Assembly: GCA_914767885.1 (NCBI GenBank)
Contig: CAJZBQ010000025.1
Location: forward strand, 310,001-374,000
DNA length: 64,000 nt
Direction: 5' to 3'
Source of the DNA: Blepharisma stoltei
Taxonomy: Eukaryota > Ciliophora > Heterotrichea > Heterotrichida > Blepharismidae
The position numbers were made by a program, and so were the translations under genes. This document shows positions 1-8,522 of this stretch, piece by piece; position 1 is the first letter of the stretch, and every line of letters starts with the position of its first letter. Under the pieces are notes generated by a model. The model ran no database searches, was not told where the DNA came from, and saw nothing but the letters and a program-made list of their open reading frames with translations.

Positions 1-17
1 TAATCTTTAAAAATTAT

Positions 18-1625
18 TTATGACCTTGAAGCATACTTCATATAAAGCTGCTGTGAAATGCGTAAAATTCTTGTTGGTTCTAAATATTGATTACTGTTCA
101 CTTTAGCTGTATAGTCAGGTACATATAGATTCATAGGCTCATTTAAAGCTTTTACCCCTAAGCAGTGATAAGGTCCTGCTTCTGAAGTAATACCTTCGTT
201 TCCTATAGTCAGTTCAACTTGCCCGCTTAAAATCAAATAGAAGAAGCTGCAAGCCATCCCTTTCTGGCATAAAATTTTTCTTGGAAGCCCATCATCAGGC
301 TTTTGATCTCCATCCATTGAATGCGATACTGAATTGTCTGATTCATACTTAATGTCTTCAATGCTGATAATTTCTTCATCCTCTTCTCCGTTCATCATTA
401 AAATTCTTGCCTTGTTTATCAGTTTTGTGAGATTTTTGCTTGAAATTCTATCAGGATGAAATGGCTCTACACTTTTCACTAAAAAGCTTTTTATTACTTC
501 AAGCTCCGTCTCAGTCATCACAGATTTGCTTGGAAAAATTGAAAACAGAACTGTGCTGCTGACTTTATGAAGTTTATTAGTTTTTGCTTTTAATCTGTTA
601 ACATCATGCTCATCTTCTATTTCTTGCTGTATTAAAGTTTCAATGATGTCTTCCATTGTGATTATTCCTACTGGAGAATAATAAGGATCTTTGCCTCCAT
701 CCACGACAACTTCCTGAACAACTGCAATGTGGGACTTTCCTGCTTTGAAGTCTTTTAATAAATCTTCAACTGGTACTTCTATATTTACTGTCATGATTGG
801 CCTTATAAAAATACATTTGCTGCTCCACATCTTGATAAATTTGTCTATGCTTACAAACATCAGGTCTTTCGCCATGAGGACACCTATGATATTTTCTCTC
901 CTTCCTTCATAAACAGGAATTCTGCTGTATCCTTTATCATAAATTTTTTTAATTTTTTCTATATTCAGGGTCTTTGCTGAATTCAGCATAAATGCCTTGT
1001 CAAGAGGAGTCATAATCGAGTAGAGCTTGGTATCTGAAAAGTCCATGGCTGAAGTCAATATTTTTTGCTGCTCTGGATTTAAACGGGCTTCCCTTTCATA
1101 AATATTGAAAAGTGCCTTCATTTGTGCTTTGGTAAATTTTGTTCCTGGGTCATCTCCCAGCAAATAGTCTAAGACTACACTTATAGGCTTTGCTATGATA
1201 TATTCAATAACGATCAAGGTACGCACGAGCCAAACCACCTTGGCTCCTATTATTAGTCCGTACCGACCACAGATAGCTTGAGGAATTATCTCGCCAAAAA
1301 TAACTATAAGTGATGTCGAAATAAAAAATCCTTCTAAACTACCTTCAATATCAGACATCACAATTGAAAGAGCTGAGCCTGCCCCAACTGTTCCAATAAT
1401 CAGTGTACATAAAAGCAAGTTACCCCTTTTTCTGATAGGAGCAATTTTTCTGGCATTGTCAGCTTGCTTTCTGCTGTCCTCATCCTTGACTTCTTGCTCC
1501 ATAAGGACTTGCAAGGTAGCATTGTCCAGTCCTAAGACTCCTAAGGTGAGACCATTGAAGAGTGAGTTGATGCAGATTAGGACAATAATCACAGGTATGG
1601 ATCAGTATAAATCACTGTCGCTCAT
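18..1625 (-). CDS. CNNM/CorC-type metal transporter, DUF21 + CBS pair + cNMP-like domain
   Basis: Probable divalent-cation (Mg2+) transporter or efflux regulator of the cyclin M/CNNM family, in a cell or organelle membrane. The 535-residue protein has an N-terminal DUF21 membrane domain (about residues 8-175, motif GEIIPQ), a CBS pair (about 205-342) and a C-terminal cyclic-nucleotide-binding-like fold (about 450-500), the order of animal CNNMs. I chose the ATG at 1623-1625 rather than a shorter start because it adds the usual hydrophobic N-terminus; this needs the TGA at 1602-1604 to be read as Trp (residues DLYWSIP). The stop is TAA at 18-20. Divergent to the carboxylase gene with about 100 bp between starts. 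No insert or intron seen. Family assignment is firm; the transported ion is inferred. Confidence 0.9.
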
Positions 1626-1723
1626 AAATATTTAATAAATAATTATTTAGCAACAGATAAGCTTATCCATATAATTCTTAAACGGTTACCAGTTAGTTTT
1701 AGAATTTCTTGTTGTAATAAATA

Positions 1724-3346
1724 ATGATCAGAAAGCTGTTCCGGAGCCACGGGTTCTTATCTCAAGTCATAGAAAGCTCAGTAAACCCAGCATCTTCTGA
1801 GTTCCTAGACAACCAGTCCCAATTTTTGCGTCTCCGGCAAGAACTGCTTTCGAAAATTGAAAAGGTTAAACTAGGTGGAGGCCACAATTCAACTGAGCGA
1901 CACAAATCAAGAGGAAAATTAATTCCAAGAGACCGTGTGAATGCCCTAATTGATAAAGGCTCCCCCTTCTTAGAACTTTCTCAGTTAGCAGCCTACGATA
2001 TGTATGGCGAAGATGTCCCGAGTGCTGGCATAATCACAGGCATTGGAAGAATCCAAGATCAGCAATGCATAATTGTATGCAATGACGCCACTGTTAAAGG
2101 AGGAACCTATTACCCTACTACTGTTAAAAAACACTTAAGAGCACAAGAAATAGCTTTGGAGAATGGGCTGCCTTGTATTTACATTGTTGACTCAGGTGGA
2201 GCAAATCTCCCTCGACAGGATGAAGTTTTCCCTGACAAAGAACACTTTGGAAGAATTTTTTATAATCAGGCCAAGCTTTCGAGTGCTGGGATCCCACAAA
2301 TTTCTATTGTGTGTGGCTCTTGCACCGCAGGTGGAGCATATGTTCCAGCTATGAGTGATGAAAATGTGATAGTAAATGGAAATGGGACCATCTTCCTTGG
2401 AGGACCTCCACTAGTAAAAGCTGCGACTGGAGAAATCGTATCAGCAGAAGACTTAGGAGGAACCACTTTGCATTGCACCACAAGTGGTCTTACAGATCAT
2501 TTTGCTAAAAATGAAGCCCATGCTTTACAGCTTGCTAGAGACATTATCAAAAACTTGAGGTCTCAAGAAAATAAAGTAGAAGAAGAAGTTGAGGAGCCGC
2601 TTTATAGCATAGAAGATTTAGCTGGCATTGTTGCAGTTGACGGGAAAAAGCCATTTGACATAAGAGAAGTCATTGCAAGAATCGTTGACGGCAGCAGATT
2701 TCACGAGTTTAAAAAAGGATATGGAACCACCTTGGTGACTGGATTTGCAAAGCTTTATGGGATGAATATAGGGATTGTAGCAAATAATGGAATTTTGTTT
2801 TCAGAATCGTCACTTAAAGGAAGCCACTTTATTCAATTGTGTGACCAAAGAAGAATTCCTTTGTTTTTCTTACAGAATATCACAGGATTTATGGTTGGAC
2901 AGCAGTATGAAGCTGAAGGTATTGCGAAACATGGAGCAAAAATGGTTAACGCTGTAGCTACAAGTACAGTGCCAAAGATCACTTTGTTATTAGGAGCAAG
3001 CTATGGAGCTGGAAATTACGGAATGTGCGGAAGAGCATATGGCCCAAGATTCTTATATATGTGGCCTTCTGCCAAAATTTCAGTTATGGGAGGAACTCAA
3101 GCTGCAAATGTCCTTGCTGAAGTAAACGCAAACAAAGGTAAATGGAGCAAGGAAGAAGAAAATGAATTCAAAGACAAAATCATTGCAAAATACGATAAAG
3201 AAGGTTCGGCCTATTACTCTACTGCAAGATTGTGGGATGATGGAGTCATTGATCCATTCCAAACAAGACAAATTTTAGGTTTAAGCCTTTTTGCTACTCT
3301 GAATAAAGAAGCAGAAAAGACTTCACATGCAGTTTTTAGGATGTAA
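1724..3346 (+). CDS. MCCC2: Methylcrotonoyl-CoA carboxylase beta chain, mitochondrial
   Basis: Carboxyltransferase subunit of 3-methylcrotonyl-CoA carboxylase in mitochondrial leucine breakdown; it moves CO2 from biotin on the alpha subunit to 3-methylcrotonyl-CoA. The 540-residue protein is full family length, with an N-terminal stretch suited to mitochondrial import and both crotonase-like carboxyltransferase halves. Glycine-rich CoA/biotin-site motifs such as GSCTAGGAY and [18 protein letters not shown] are visible. Closest family is MCC-beta rather than propionyl-CoA carboxylase beta, judged from the N-terminal ([15 protein letters not shown]) and C-terminal segments. Single uninterrupted exon with no in-frame TGA. 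The biotin-carrying alpha subunit is not in this window. Confidence 0.93.
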   Translation: MIRKLFRSHGFLSQVIESSVNPASSEFLDNQSQFLRLRQELLSKIEKVKLGGGHNSTERHKSRGKLIPRDRVNALIDKGSPFLELSQLAAYDMYGEDVPSAGIITGIGRIQDQQCIIVCNDATVKGGTYYPTTVKKHLRAQEIALENGLPCIYIVDSGGANLPRQDEVFPDKEHFGRIFYNQAKLSSAGIPQISIVCGSCTAGGAYVPAMSDENVIVNGNGTIFLGGPPLVKAATGEIVSAEDLGGTTLHCTTSGLTDHFAKNEAHALQLARDIIKNLRSQENKVEEEVEEPLYSIEDLAGIVAVDGKKPFDIREVIARIVDGSRFHEFKKGYGTTLVTGFAKLYGMNIGIVANNGILFSESSLKGSHFIQLCDQRRIPLFFLQNITGFMVGQQYEAEGIAKHGAKMVNAVATSTVPKITLLLGASYGAGNYGMCGRAYGPRFLYMWPSAKISVMGGTQAANVLAEVNANKGKWSKEEENEFKDKIIAKYDKEGSAYYSTARLWDDGVIDPFQTRQILGLSLFATLNKEAEKTSHAVFRM

Positions 3347-3429
3347 ACATCTAAAATAAATTTATTTATTGGCGACTTACCATTATAAATAATTATCTTT
3401 CTCTAACATATATTAATTGACTATGTAAA

Positions 3430-4053
3430 ATGAGCAAAAATTTAAAACGTAAAAACATCGACATTTACTCTGAGAGCCGAAAAAGGTTTATGGGGAGTTT
3501 AGCCCGTCTTGATGAAAATACAATTGAAATTCCTCGCCCAGCCCAAAGATCAAAATCCAGCTATCTTATTAAAACTGAAAAGCCTTCGAAAATCGTGGAT
3601 TCTATTGTACGCGGCAAGTGCTCTCTAACGCCAATTGTTAATGTATCAAGACAGCAGAAACTTCTTAAGACAAGTCAATGTATTTTGAAAGAATCCAAAG
3701 GTATTGACTCAAATCCCCAAGAAGATCTTGCAGGTATTTTTCAGAAAATAAGCAAAATTCCAGATGCAAAAATTAGGATTGTTGATCCTGCTGTGGATAT
3801 TAATTTATCGAAAGAACTTGAAAAAAATTTTGATGAAAGCTTTAAATTATCATCAATTGATATAAAGGAAAAAGAAATGCCAAATAGTCCTGGGACTGAA
3901 ATTAGTCTTGAAACAGAGTGTTGTACTCCTATAGCTTCAATTAAAGTCCCAAAGACTTGCAAAAGGCAAAAGAAAATAAAGCATAAGAGTAAGGTGGAAG
4001 AAGAGCTGAAGCAAAAACATCATAAGGTAATTAATAAAAAAATTGGAAAATAA
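3430..4053 (+). CDS. Hypothetical basic protein
   Basis: 207 residues, not recognised. It is rich in Lys and Ser, mostly disordered in appearance, and ends in a strongly basic stretch (about residues 178-207: KRQKKIKHKSK and KINKKIGK-like runs) that could act as a nuclear localisation signal. A short proline-containing segment (PRPAQRSKSSY) lies near residue 35. No membrane segment, signal peptide or catalytic motif was seen. It begins about 80 bp downstream of the carboxylase stop on the same strand and reads without interruption to TAA. Codon use resembles its neighbours, so it is probably real; function unknown. Confidence 0.6.
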   Translation: MSKNLKRKNIDIYSESRKRFMGSLARLDENTIEIPRPAQRSKSSYLIKTEKPSKIVDSIVRGKCSLTPIVNVSRQQKLLKTSQCILKESKGIDSNPQEDLAGIFQKISKIPDAKIRIVDPAVDINLSKELEKNFDESFKLSSIDIKEKEMPNSPGTEISLETECCTPIASIKVPKTCKRQKKIKHKSKVEEELKQKHHKVINKKIGK

Positions 4054-4217
4054 AAAATGTATGTTGAATTTTTATTTAAATATTTTATTTGATTTCATGC
4101 TCTTTTAATAAATTTTGGCATAAGATTACATTAATTAAATTTAAATAATAAGTGTTTACTTTTTATAAAACAGCAGCAGATAAAAGAGAGAAATACTACT
4201 GAAAGCCAGCGTTAAAT

Positions 4218-5138
4218 TTACACAATTTTAGTAATAAAACAGCAGCAAATGTAATATTTCAATGATTTTTTCTTTTTTTGGGGCTTTACTGAATTAATAG
4301 ATGAGAACTTGCACTCTTCAGGTTTAATTTCTATTGAGCTGCGTTTAGACTCATCTTGAAATGTAAAAAATGACCCTCTATCTATAACTGATGCTGAATT
4401 ATTGGCCATGAAATCAATCGATGAGTTATCTTGAGAAGAGCTGTCATATAAATCTCCAGATATAAAAGGTCTCTCAACTTCTGATTTATCAATAACAGAA
4501 ATTTCATCAATAAAAGACTTACTTTCTTGACAAGATCTTAAAGAATCCTCTGACTCCTCTCCCTCTCCATGAGTGAACAGAACTATTAGAAAATCGCTAT
4601 TTTTTGCCCAAAAACCCACCCTCCGTGAGTGAACAAAAATTTTTTAATAGAAAAATCTTTTTTATGGAAAAAATTTTGATATATAAGTGATAATTATTAT
4701 GAAATCTAGAGCTAATTCTGTTCAATTTTAAACAAATTGCTTTTTAAAGCATAAAATTTTATAAATTAAATTAATATTGCTATGAATTAAGATTCTTTTA
4801 AATTTCGAAAAACAATTTTTTCTATAAAATTTATATATAAATTTTTTTTATTAAGACGCCTCAGGCGTGATATAACGTAAAATAATTAATAATAATAATA
4901 TATAAATTTTTTTAAAAAAGAAAAATTAACAGTGAACAAAATTTTTTTTTCACTCACGGAGGGGGGGAGTGAGTACTTTCTTTGCCTTCTGCTATAAACA
5001 GCTTCAAACTTTGGAAGAAAGAACAAGTTTTGTGTAATTTCTTTCGTTTTTTCATCAAGCGATGACTCTGTAAGCTTTTCAATTGTTTTTTCAGTTGAAA
5101 ATTCTATTTGCTTATCTTCCGCCTTTTTCAAGTTTTCT
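4218..5138 (-). CDS. Hypothetical Ser-rich protein, interrupted by an IES; 5' end unresolved
   Basis: Not recognised. The upstream part (5138 to 4976) encodes a charged, Glu/Lys-rich segment ending ...SRRQRK; the downstream part (4551 to 4218) encodes a Ser/Asp-rich segment ending in a basic and cysteine-containing tail (KKKKSLKYYICCCF), which might be lipidated or membrane-associated. Removing 422 bp between them joins the frames as RRQRK-SEDSLRS. There is no ATG in the upstream part before a TAA, so the start must lie beyond a further insert (see 5149-5402). It may be the continuation of the coiled-coil gene at 5405-6481, but I could not find a clean join. Real gene likely, boundaries uncertain. 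Confidence 0.5.
4553..4974 (-). mobile_element. MITE-like IES (GTGAGTG family) with one TA and one TC boundary
   Basis: 422 bp insert in the coding sequence above. Both ends carry inverted copies of CCTCCGTGAGTGAACA, with a second internal copy of the same terminus at about 4615-4640. The internal core GATATATAAGTGATAATT is shared with the copies at 10730, 20576 and 49415. The upper boundary is TA (4974-4975), but the lower boundary reads TC on the coding strand; keeping TC restores the frame, while TA would give TAA. Confidence 0.75.
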
Positions 5139-5148
5139 AAATTCCCTT

Positions 5149-5402
5149 ACTGTTCTAAAGAGTATTTATTTTAATTAAGGGCTTAAATTTTATATTAAAA
5201 ATTTAATTAAAATATTTTTAGAATTTAGATTTGTAACATTGAAAAGAAAAATAATTTAATTATAAAATTAACGCTTTAGGACACAAGCAGTTTGAAATTT
5301 AATAGAATTATCTGGAGATCTCATTAATATAGCAATTAACATTATATACCAAATTTTATATCGAAATAAATTTGTTCGCTAATGAAGGGGGTTGAACTTC
5401 CT
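5149..5402. mobile_element. Probable IES, AT-rich, between or within genes
   Basis: AT-rich stretch with TA at both suggested ends. It carries a diverged copy of the IES core (AATTATCTGGAGATCTCATT near 5290-5320) and GTTCGCTAATGAAGGGGG near its right end, like the GTGAGTG family termini. Ends are approximate because no reading frame could be used to place them. Confidence 0.4.
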
Positions 5403-5404
5403 AA

Positions 5405-6481
5405 TTACCGATGGTTTTGCTCTTCAACCAAGGTTTGTATTAAATAATTTTTTTCTTCGGTGTCTAAAATATTGTCTTTTTTGCTTCGGGTTACATAAGA
5501 CTTTATCAATGCTCTAATTCCTTCTAAATTGCTTGAGAAATAAAATAGCAACTTCGATGTAAGATGGATTTCGAGGCATACTCTTTATAGAGTAGGTAGG
5601 ACTCGTCCTGATGAAACTGGAAATAATGCCTCTGTAATTTTTGAAGTAGCTATTCGGTTTTGGGTTTGAGGATGACTGCCAAAGATAGATATTTTGTTTT
5701 GCCCCAAATAATTTTCCTGTCTCTGCCAGATGGGCTAGACAGGTTTTACCTCCCACTTAATCTTTGCTTATTAGACTAATGGGGCATCCACAAGAGATAT
5801 TCTAACTTAGGAAGCTAATCCTTAGGTCAGTTAGGTCTAGGCGAGATAGGTAGGCTATGGTCTGTCCACTTATGACCTTATAATATTTAGCTTAACTTGT
5901 TCTAAATTGCTTTGAGTTTCAATCCTATCATTGTCACTTTTTGGGCTCTGTCCTTTCATAACGGATTGAATGTACTCAGTTGTATATTCCGGCAAATAAT
6001 CGTTATCAATAACTGTAGTTACTTGCTGAAGTTCTTCGGACTCGTTGGTTAGAGTTCTTTCTAACTGCGCTATATCGATTGCTTGTCTCAGCTTGGATCC
6101 TTCTTTGAGGTTTTTAAATAATAAAGGCTCTGCTCCAAGAGAAGAATATAATTTAATAAGTTCTTTGGTAAATAAATAGCGAGACTGCAGCCGAGCAGCT
6201 TTGACGGTTTGGATTGTATTTAAGCATTGTTGGTAGTCAAGACTTCATTGCTTTTGAGATTCTTCTAGAAAATCAGCAGCATCTTGCTTTTGTTTTTTTA
6301 ATTTAAGACTCTTGACTGCTAGCCTTGCCTTGCATTGGTCAATCTTTCTTTTAAATATGAGATCTTCTCCTTTATTAATTACTTTTTGCTCTTTAATTAG
6401 TCGTTTGGTTTCATATATTTGTCTTTTAAGAGAGTCAATTACTCTCAAATAAATCTCTGAATCATCATTTGCAGTATCCAT
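5405..6481 (-). CDS. Coiled-coil protein of unknown function, interrupted by a retroposon
   Basis: Not recognised. After removal of 378 bp at a repeated TTCTAAATTGCTT sequence the gene encodes 232 residues: an N-terminal coiled coil (about residues 8-80, Lys/Glu/Gln-rich), a helical middle section (about 80-150) and a charged C-terminal tail. One in-frame TGA follows QKQ and is read as Trp (QKQWSLDYQQ); with a standard code the protein would stop there. The layout loosely recalls UVRAG/Atg14-type coiled-coil proteins, but I would not assign it. Starts with ATG at 6479-6481 and ends TAA at 5405-5407. Frame is exact (699 nt). Confidence 0.7.
5538..5899 (+). mobile_element. SINE-like retroposon, CCAGATGGGCTAGACAGG family
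   Basis: Insert flanked by a target-site duplication TTCTAAATTGCTT(T)GAG (5522-5537 and 5900-5916). It begins AAATAAAATAGC and contains GCCAGATGGGCTAGACAGG, shared with the element in CK2 alpha (14497) and, in diverged form, the one in the protein kinase (45971). GC content is higher than in the flanking gene. The duplication contains a TA. Confidence 0.8.
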
Positions 6482-6737
6482 TTTATTTATTCATTAGTCA
6501 TTTTACTTCTTTATTCAATAAGCATTCATAATAATCTTAATTATTTCATTTTTACGTAATTTATTATCACATAAATTGAAAAATAAAAATGCTGATATGA
6601 TAAAAGGGTAAATATCATTAGAAGGATTTTCTTTTGTATTTAGATTTTTTACTAAAAAGCTAAAAAATTATAGATAGTTTATAATAAAATTTTTTGATTT
6701 AAAGTTCTATTAAATTTTATATTAAAAATAATATTAG

Positions 6738-7283
6738 TTATTTTATAGGGCAGAAGTCTTGAGCGTCAGGATTCAGCCTGAGTTTTGGATGGAATTCTGG
6801 CACATTTGGATCATACAGTGATCTTCTCATTGCACCTTCGCTTATACTTCCCAAAGGTTTTCGAGGCTTGCTTATCAGTTCTTCGATTGACTTTTCTGTT
6901 TCTTTCAGAATAAAAGAAGTAAATTCCAAATCTCTTCTTTTTTCTTCTGGCTTTGAAATCGGTTGAGATTTCAAAACAATATTGTACTTTGCTTCATTTA
7001 TCGGTAAGCAAACAGAGTTGTTGATATTTTCTTTATTTTCCGAAGGTGGAATAGATTGTGCTTTTTTGGTTGGATTTTGTATTTGCAAAGGCTGAATGGC
7101 TTTTCGCTCTACTTTTATTGGCTGAGATGGAGGCTGGATCTTATTTTCCTGGTGCGAAGCAGGAATAGTTTGTGATTTTACAGGCGCTGGAGGAATTTGG
7201 GAGTTTGCCTTAAGATTCGTGCGCCATGTACAATACAAAGCAATAAGAGCAAGCAGGACATAGAAAATAATCGATAAAAGCAT
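6738..7283 (-). CDS. Membrane-anchored protein with C-terminal PAM2 motif
   Basis: 181 residues, family not recognised. Residues 2-19 form one hydrophobic segment (LLSIIFYVLLALIALY), a likely signal anchor placing the rest in the cytosol. A Pro/Gln/Lys-rich disordered linker follows. The C-terminus has LNPDAQDFCP, which fits the PAM2 consensus (LNP-x-A-x-x-F-x-P) that binds the MLLE/PABC domain of poly(A)-binding protein. The inference is an anchor recruiting PABP, and so mRNA, to a membrane such as the ER. Single exon; ATG at 7281-7283, TAA stop at 6738-6740. The motif match is clear; function is untested. Confidence 0.65.
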   Translation of the reverse strand: MLLSIIFYVLLALIALYCTWRTNLKANSQIPPAPVKSQTIPASHQENKIQPPSQPIKVERKAIQPLQIQNPTKKAQSIPPSENKENINNSVCLPINEAKYNIVLKSQPISKPEEKRRDLEFTSFILKETEKSIEELISKPRKPLGSISEGAMRRSLYDPNVPEFHPKLRLNPDAQDFCPIK

Positions 7284-7535
7284 TTTTAAATTTTTAAATA
7301 TGAAAATCTGTTAGAAAATTATGCACAATTTTTAAAAGAAAAATGAAAATTCCATCTCTATAACAACTAAAATTTCTTACATAACCCTGAATACACAATT
7401 AGCAATCTAAGAATTGAAATAAAATCCTTTATCTACCTATTTGCTAGATTTTCAAATTTTCTTAATAAAGACTATCTTTAACCCTACTATTTAATCTTAT
7501 GATTGACTTGAATAATTTAAGTCGCTAACTATCTG

Positions 7536-8384
7536 TTAGTAATTCGAATTTTTAGAATTGTACAATCTAAAAAAGTTTTTTCGAATTTCAATCAACTCGT
7601 CTGAGTTCGGGTAAATCCCCTTAAAATTACTTGCAGTACTTTTTGGAGCTTCGTCAATGGAAACATCAAGAGGAGATGATATATGAATTACACTGGTTTC
7701 TATAGACTTAGGATTCAGCTTCAATTTTTTGTGAGATACTTGGTGCTTTTTTGATGAATTTTGCTTTTTTTGATACAGTTCTTTATAGGATACATCCAAT
7801 TGCAAGTTTGGTCGAATTGGAGCTGAAATTCTGCGATAGTGCCCAGGAGCCAAATGAGGCCTTATTTCTGAGTTGTTATTTATGCTGGCAGACTTGCTTA
7901 TCACTTCATCTACAAATAACGGGACTTCTTTAACGAATTGGCGTTCCTTTGATAGCATTCTCACGCTTTGGTTTAGTTTTTTAAACGATTCCGACGTAGT
8001 TAACTGGCTGCTTAGTCTAACTTTGGTCGGAGAAATTTCAAAATAATGCTGGATCCTTGACTTCGCATGGTCCCTTTCTTTTGGGCTCAAACTTCCATTT
8101 GCCTTATTTCTGCCCAGAAGTTTTACTAACTGTGAAGTGGGGACTTCAAAAGTCCTATGATCAAAAATATACTGATGGAAAATACTCTGAACCTTCTCCC
8201 TACAAGATGCAGGGACTTTCTCTAAAATGGATTTCTAAGTAGAGGTTACCATGTTTCCAAGATCAATTGTAGCTTCGTCGTTTGGGTTTATTAATCTAAT
8301 AAGCTGTAACGTCGTTGGAGCCTGTGAAATCGTGATATTCACGTGTTTTACTTGCCGATGTGAGCTTTGGGAGCGCTTATTCAT
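7536..8384 (-). CDS. Hypothetical basic protein with a 15-nt intron
   Basis: 277 residues after removal of one 15-nt intron; not recognised. Starts at ATG 8382-8384 (MNKRSQSSHRQVKHVNI), passes the intron after GNM, and continues KSILEKVPASCREKV. Rich in Ser, Lys and Arg, with no membrane segment; a basic stretch (SKKHQVSHKKLKL) lies near the middle of the C-terminal half. Without the intron the frame hits TAG inside GTAACCTCTACTTAG. It is divergent to the ankyrin/nucleotidyltransferase gene with about 140 bp between starts. The stop is TAA at 7536-7538. Confidence 0.65.
8235..8249 (-). other. 15-nt intron GTAACCTCTACTTAG
   Basis: On the coding strand the 15 bases start GTA and end TAG and contain an in-frame stop; removing them keeps both sides open in the same frame. 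This is the exact size class known for heterotrich ciliate introns. Confidence 0.85.
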
Positions 8385-8522
8385 ATTCTTTTATTACAAA
8401 TTTAATCAGTTATTTATTGCGATTTATTTACTTCTCTATCATTTTTTTTGTTCACAAATGGTGCGATCTATCTTGCTTTTGCTTCACCTGTAAGAAAGCA
8501 ATACTGAATTTCCGCAATAATT

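Noticed and set aside
5149-5407. Single gene running from 6481 through to 4218
   Set aside because: The TA joins I tried across 5149-5402 all give TAA or TAG, and the only GT...AG solution is 14 nt; left as two entries.
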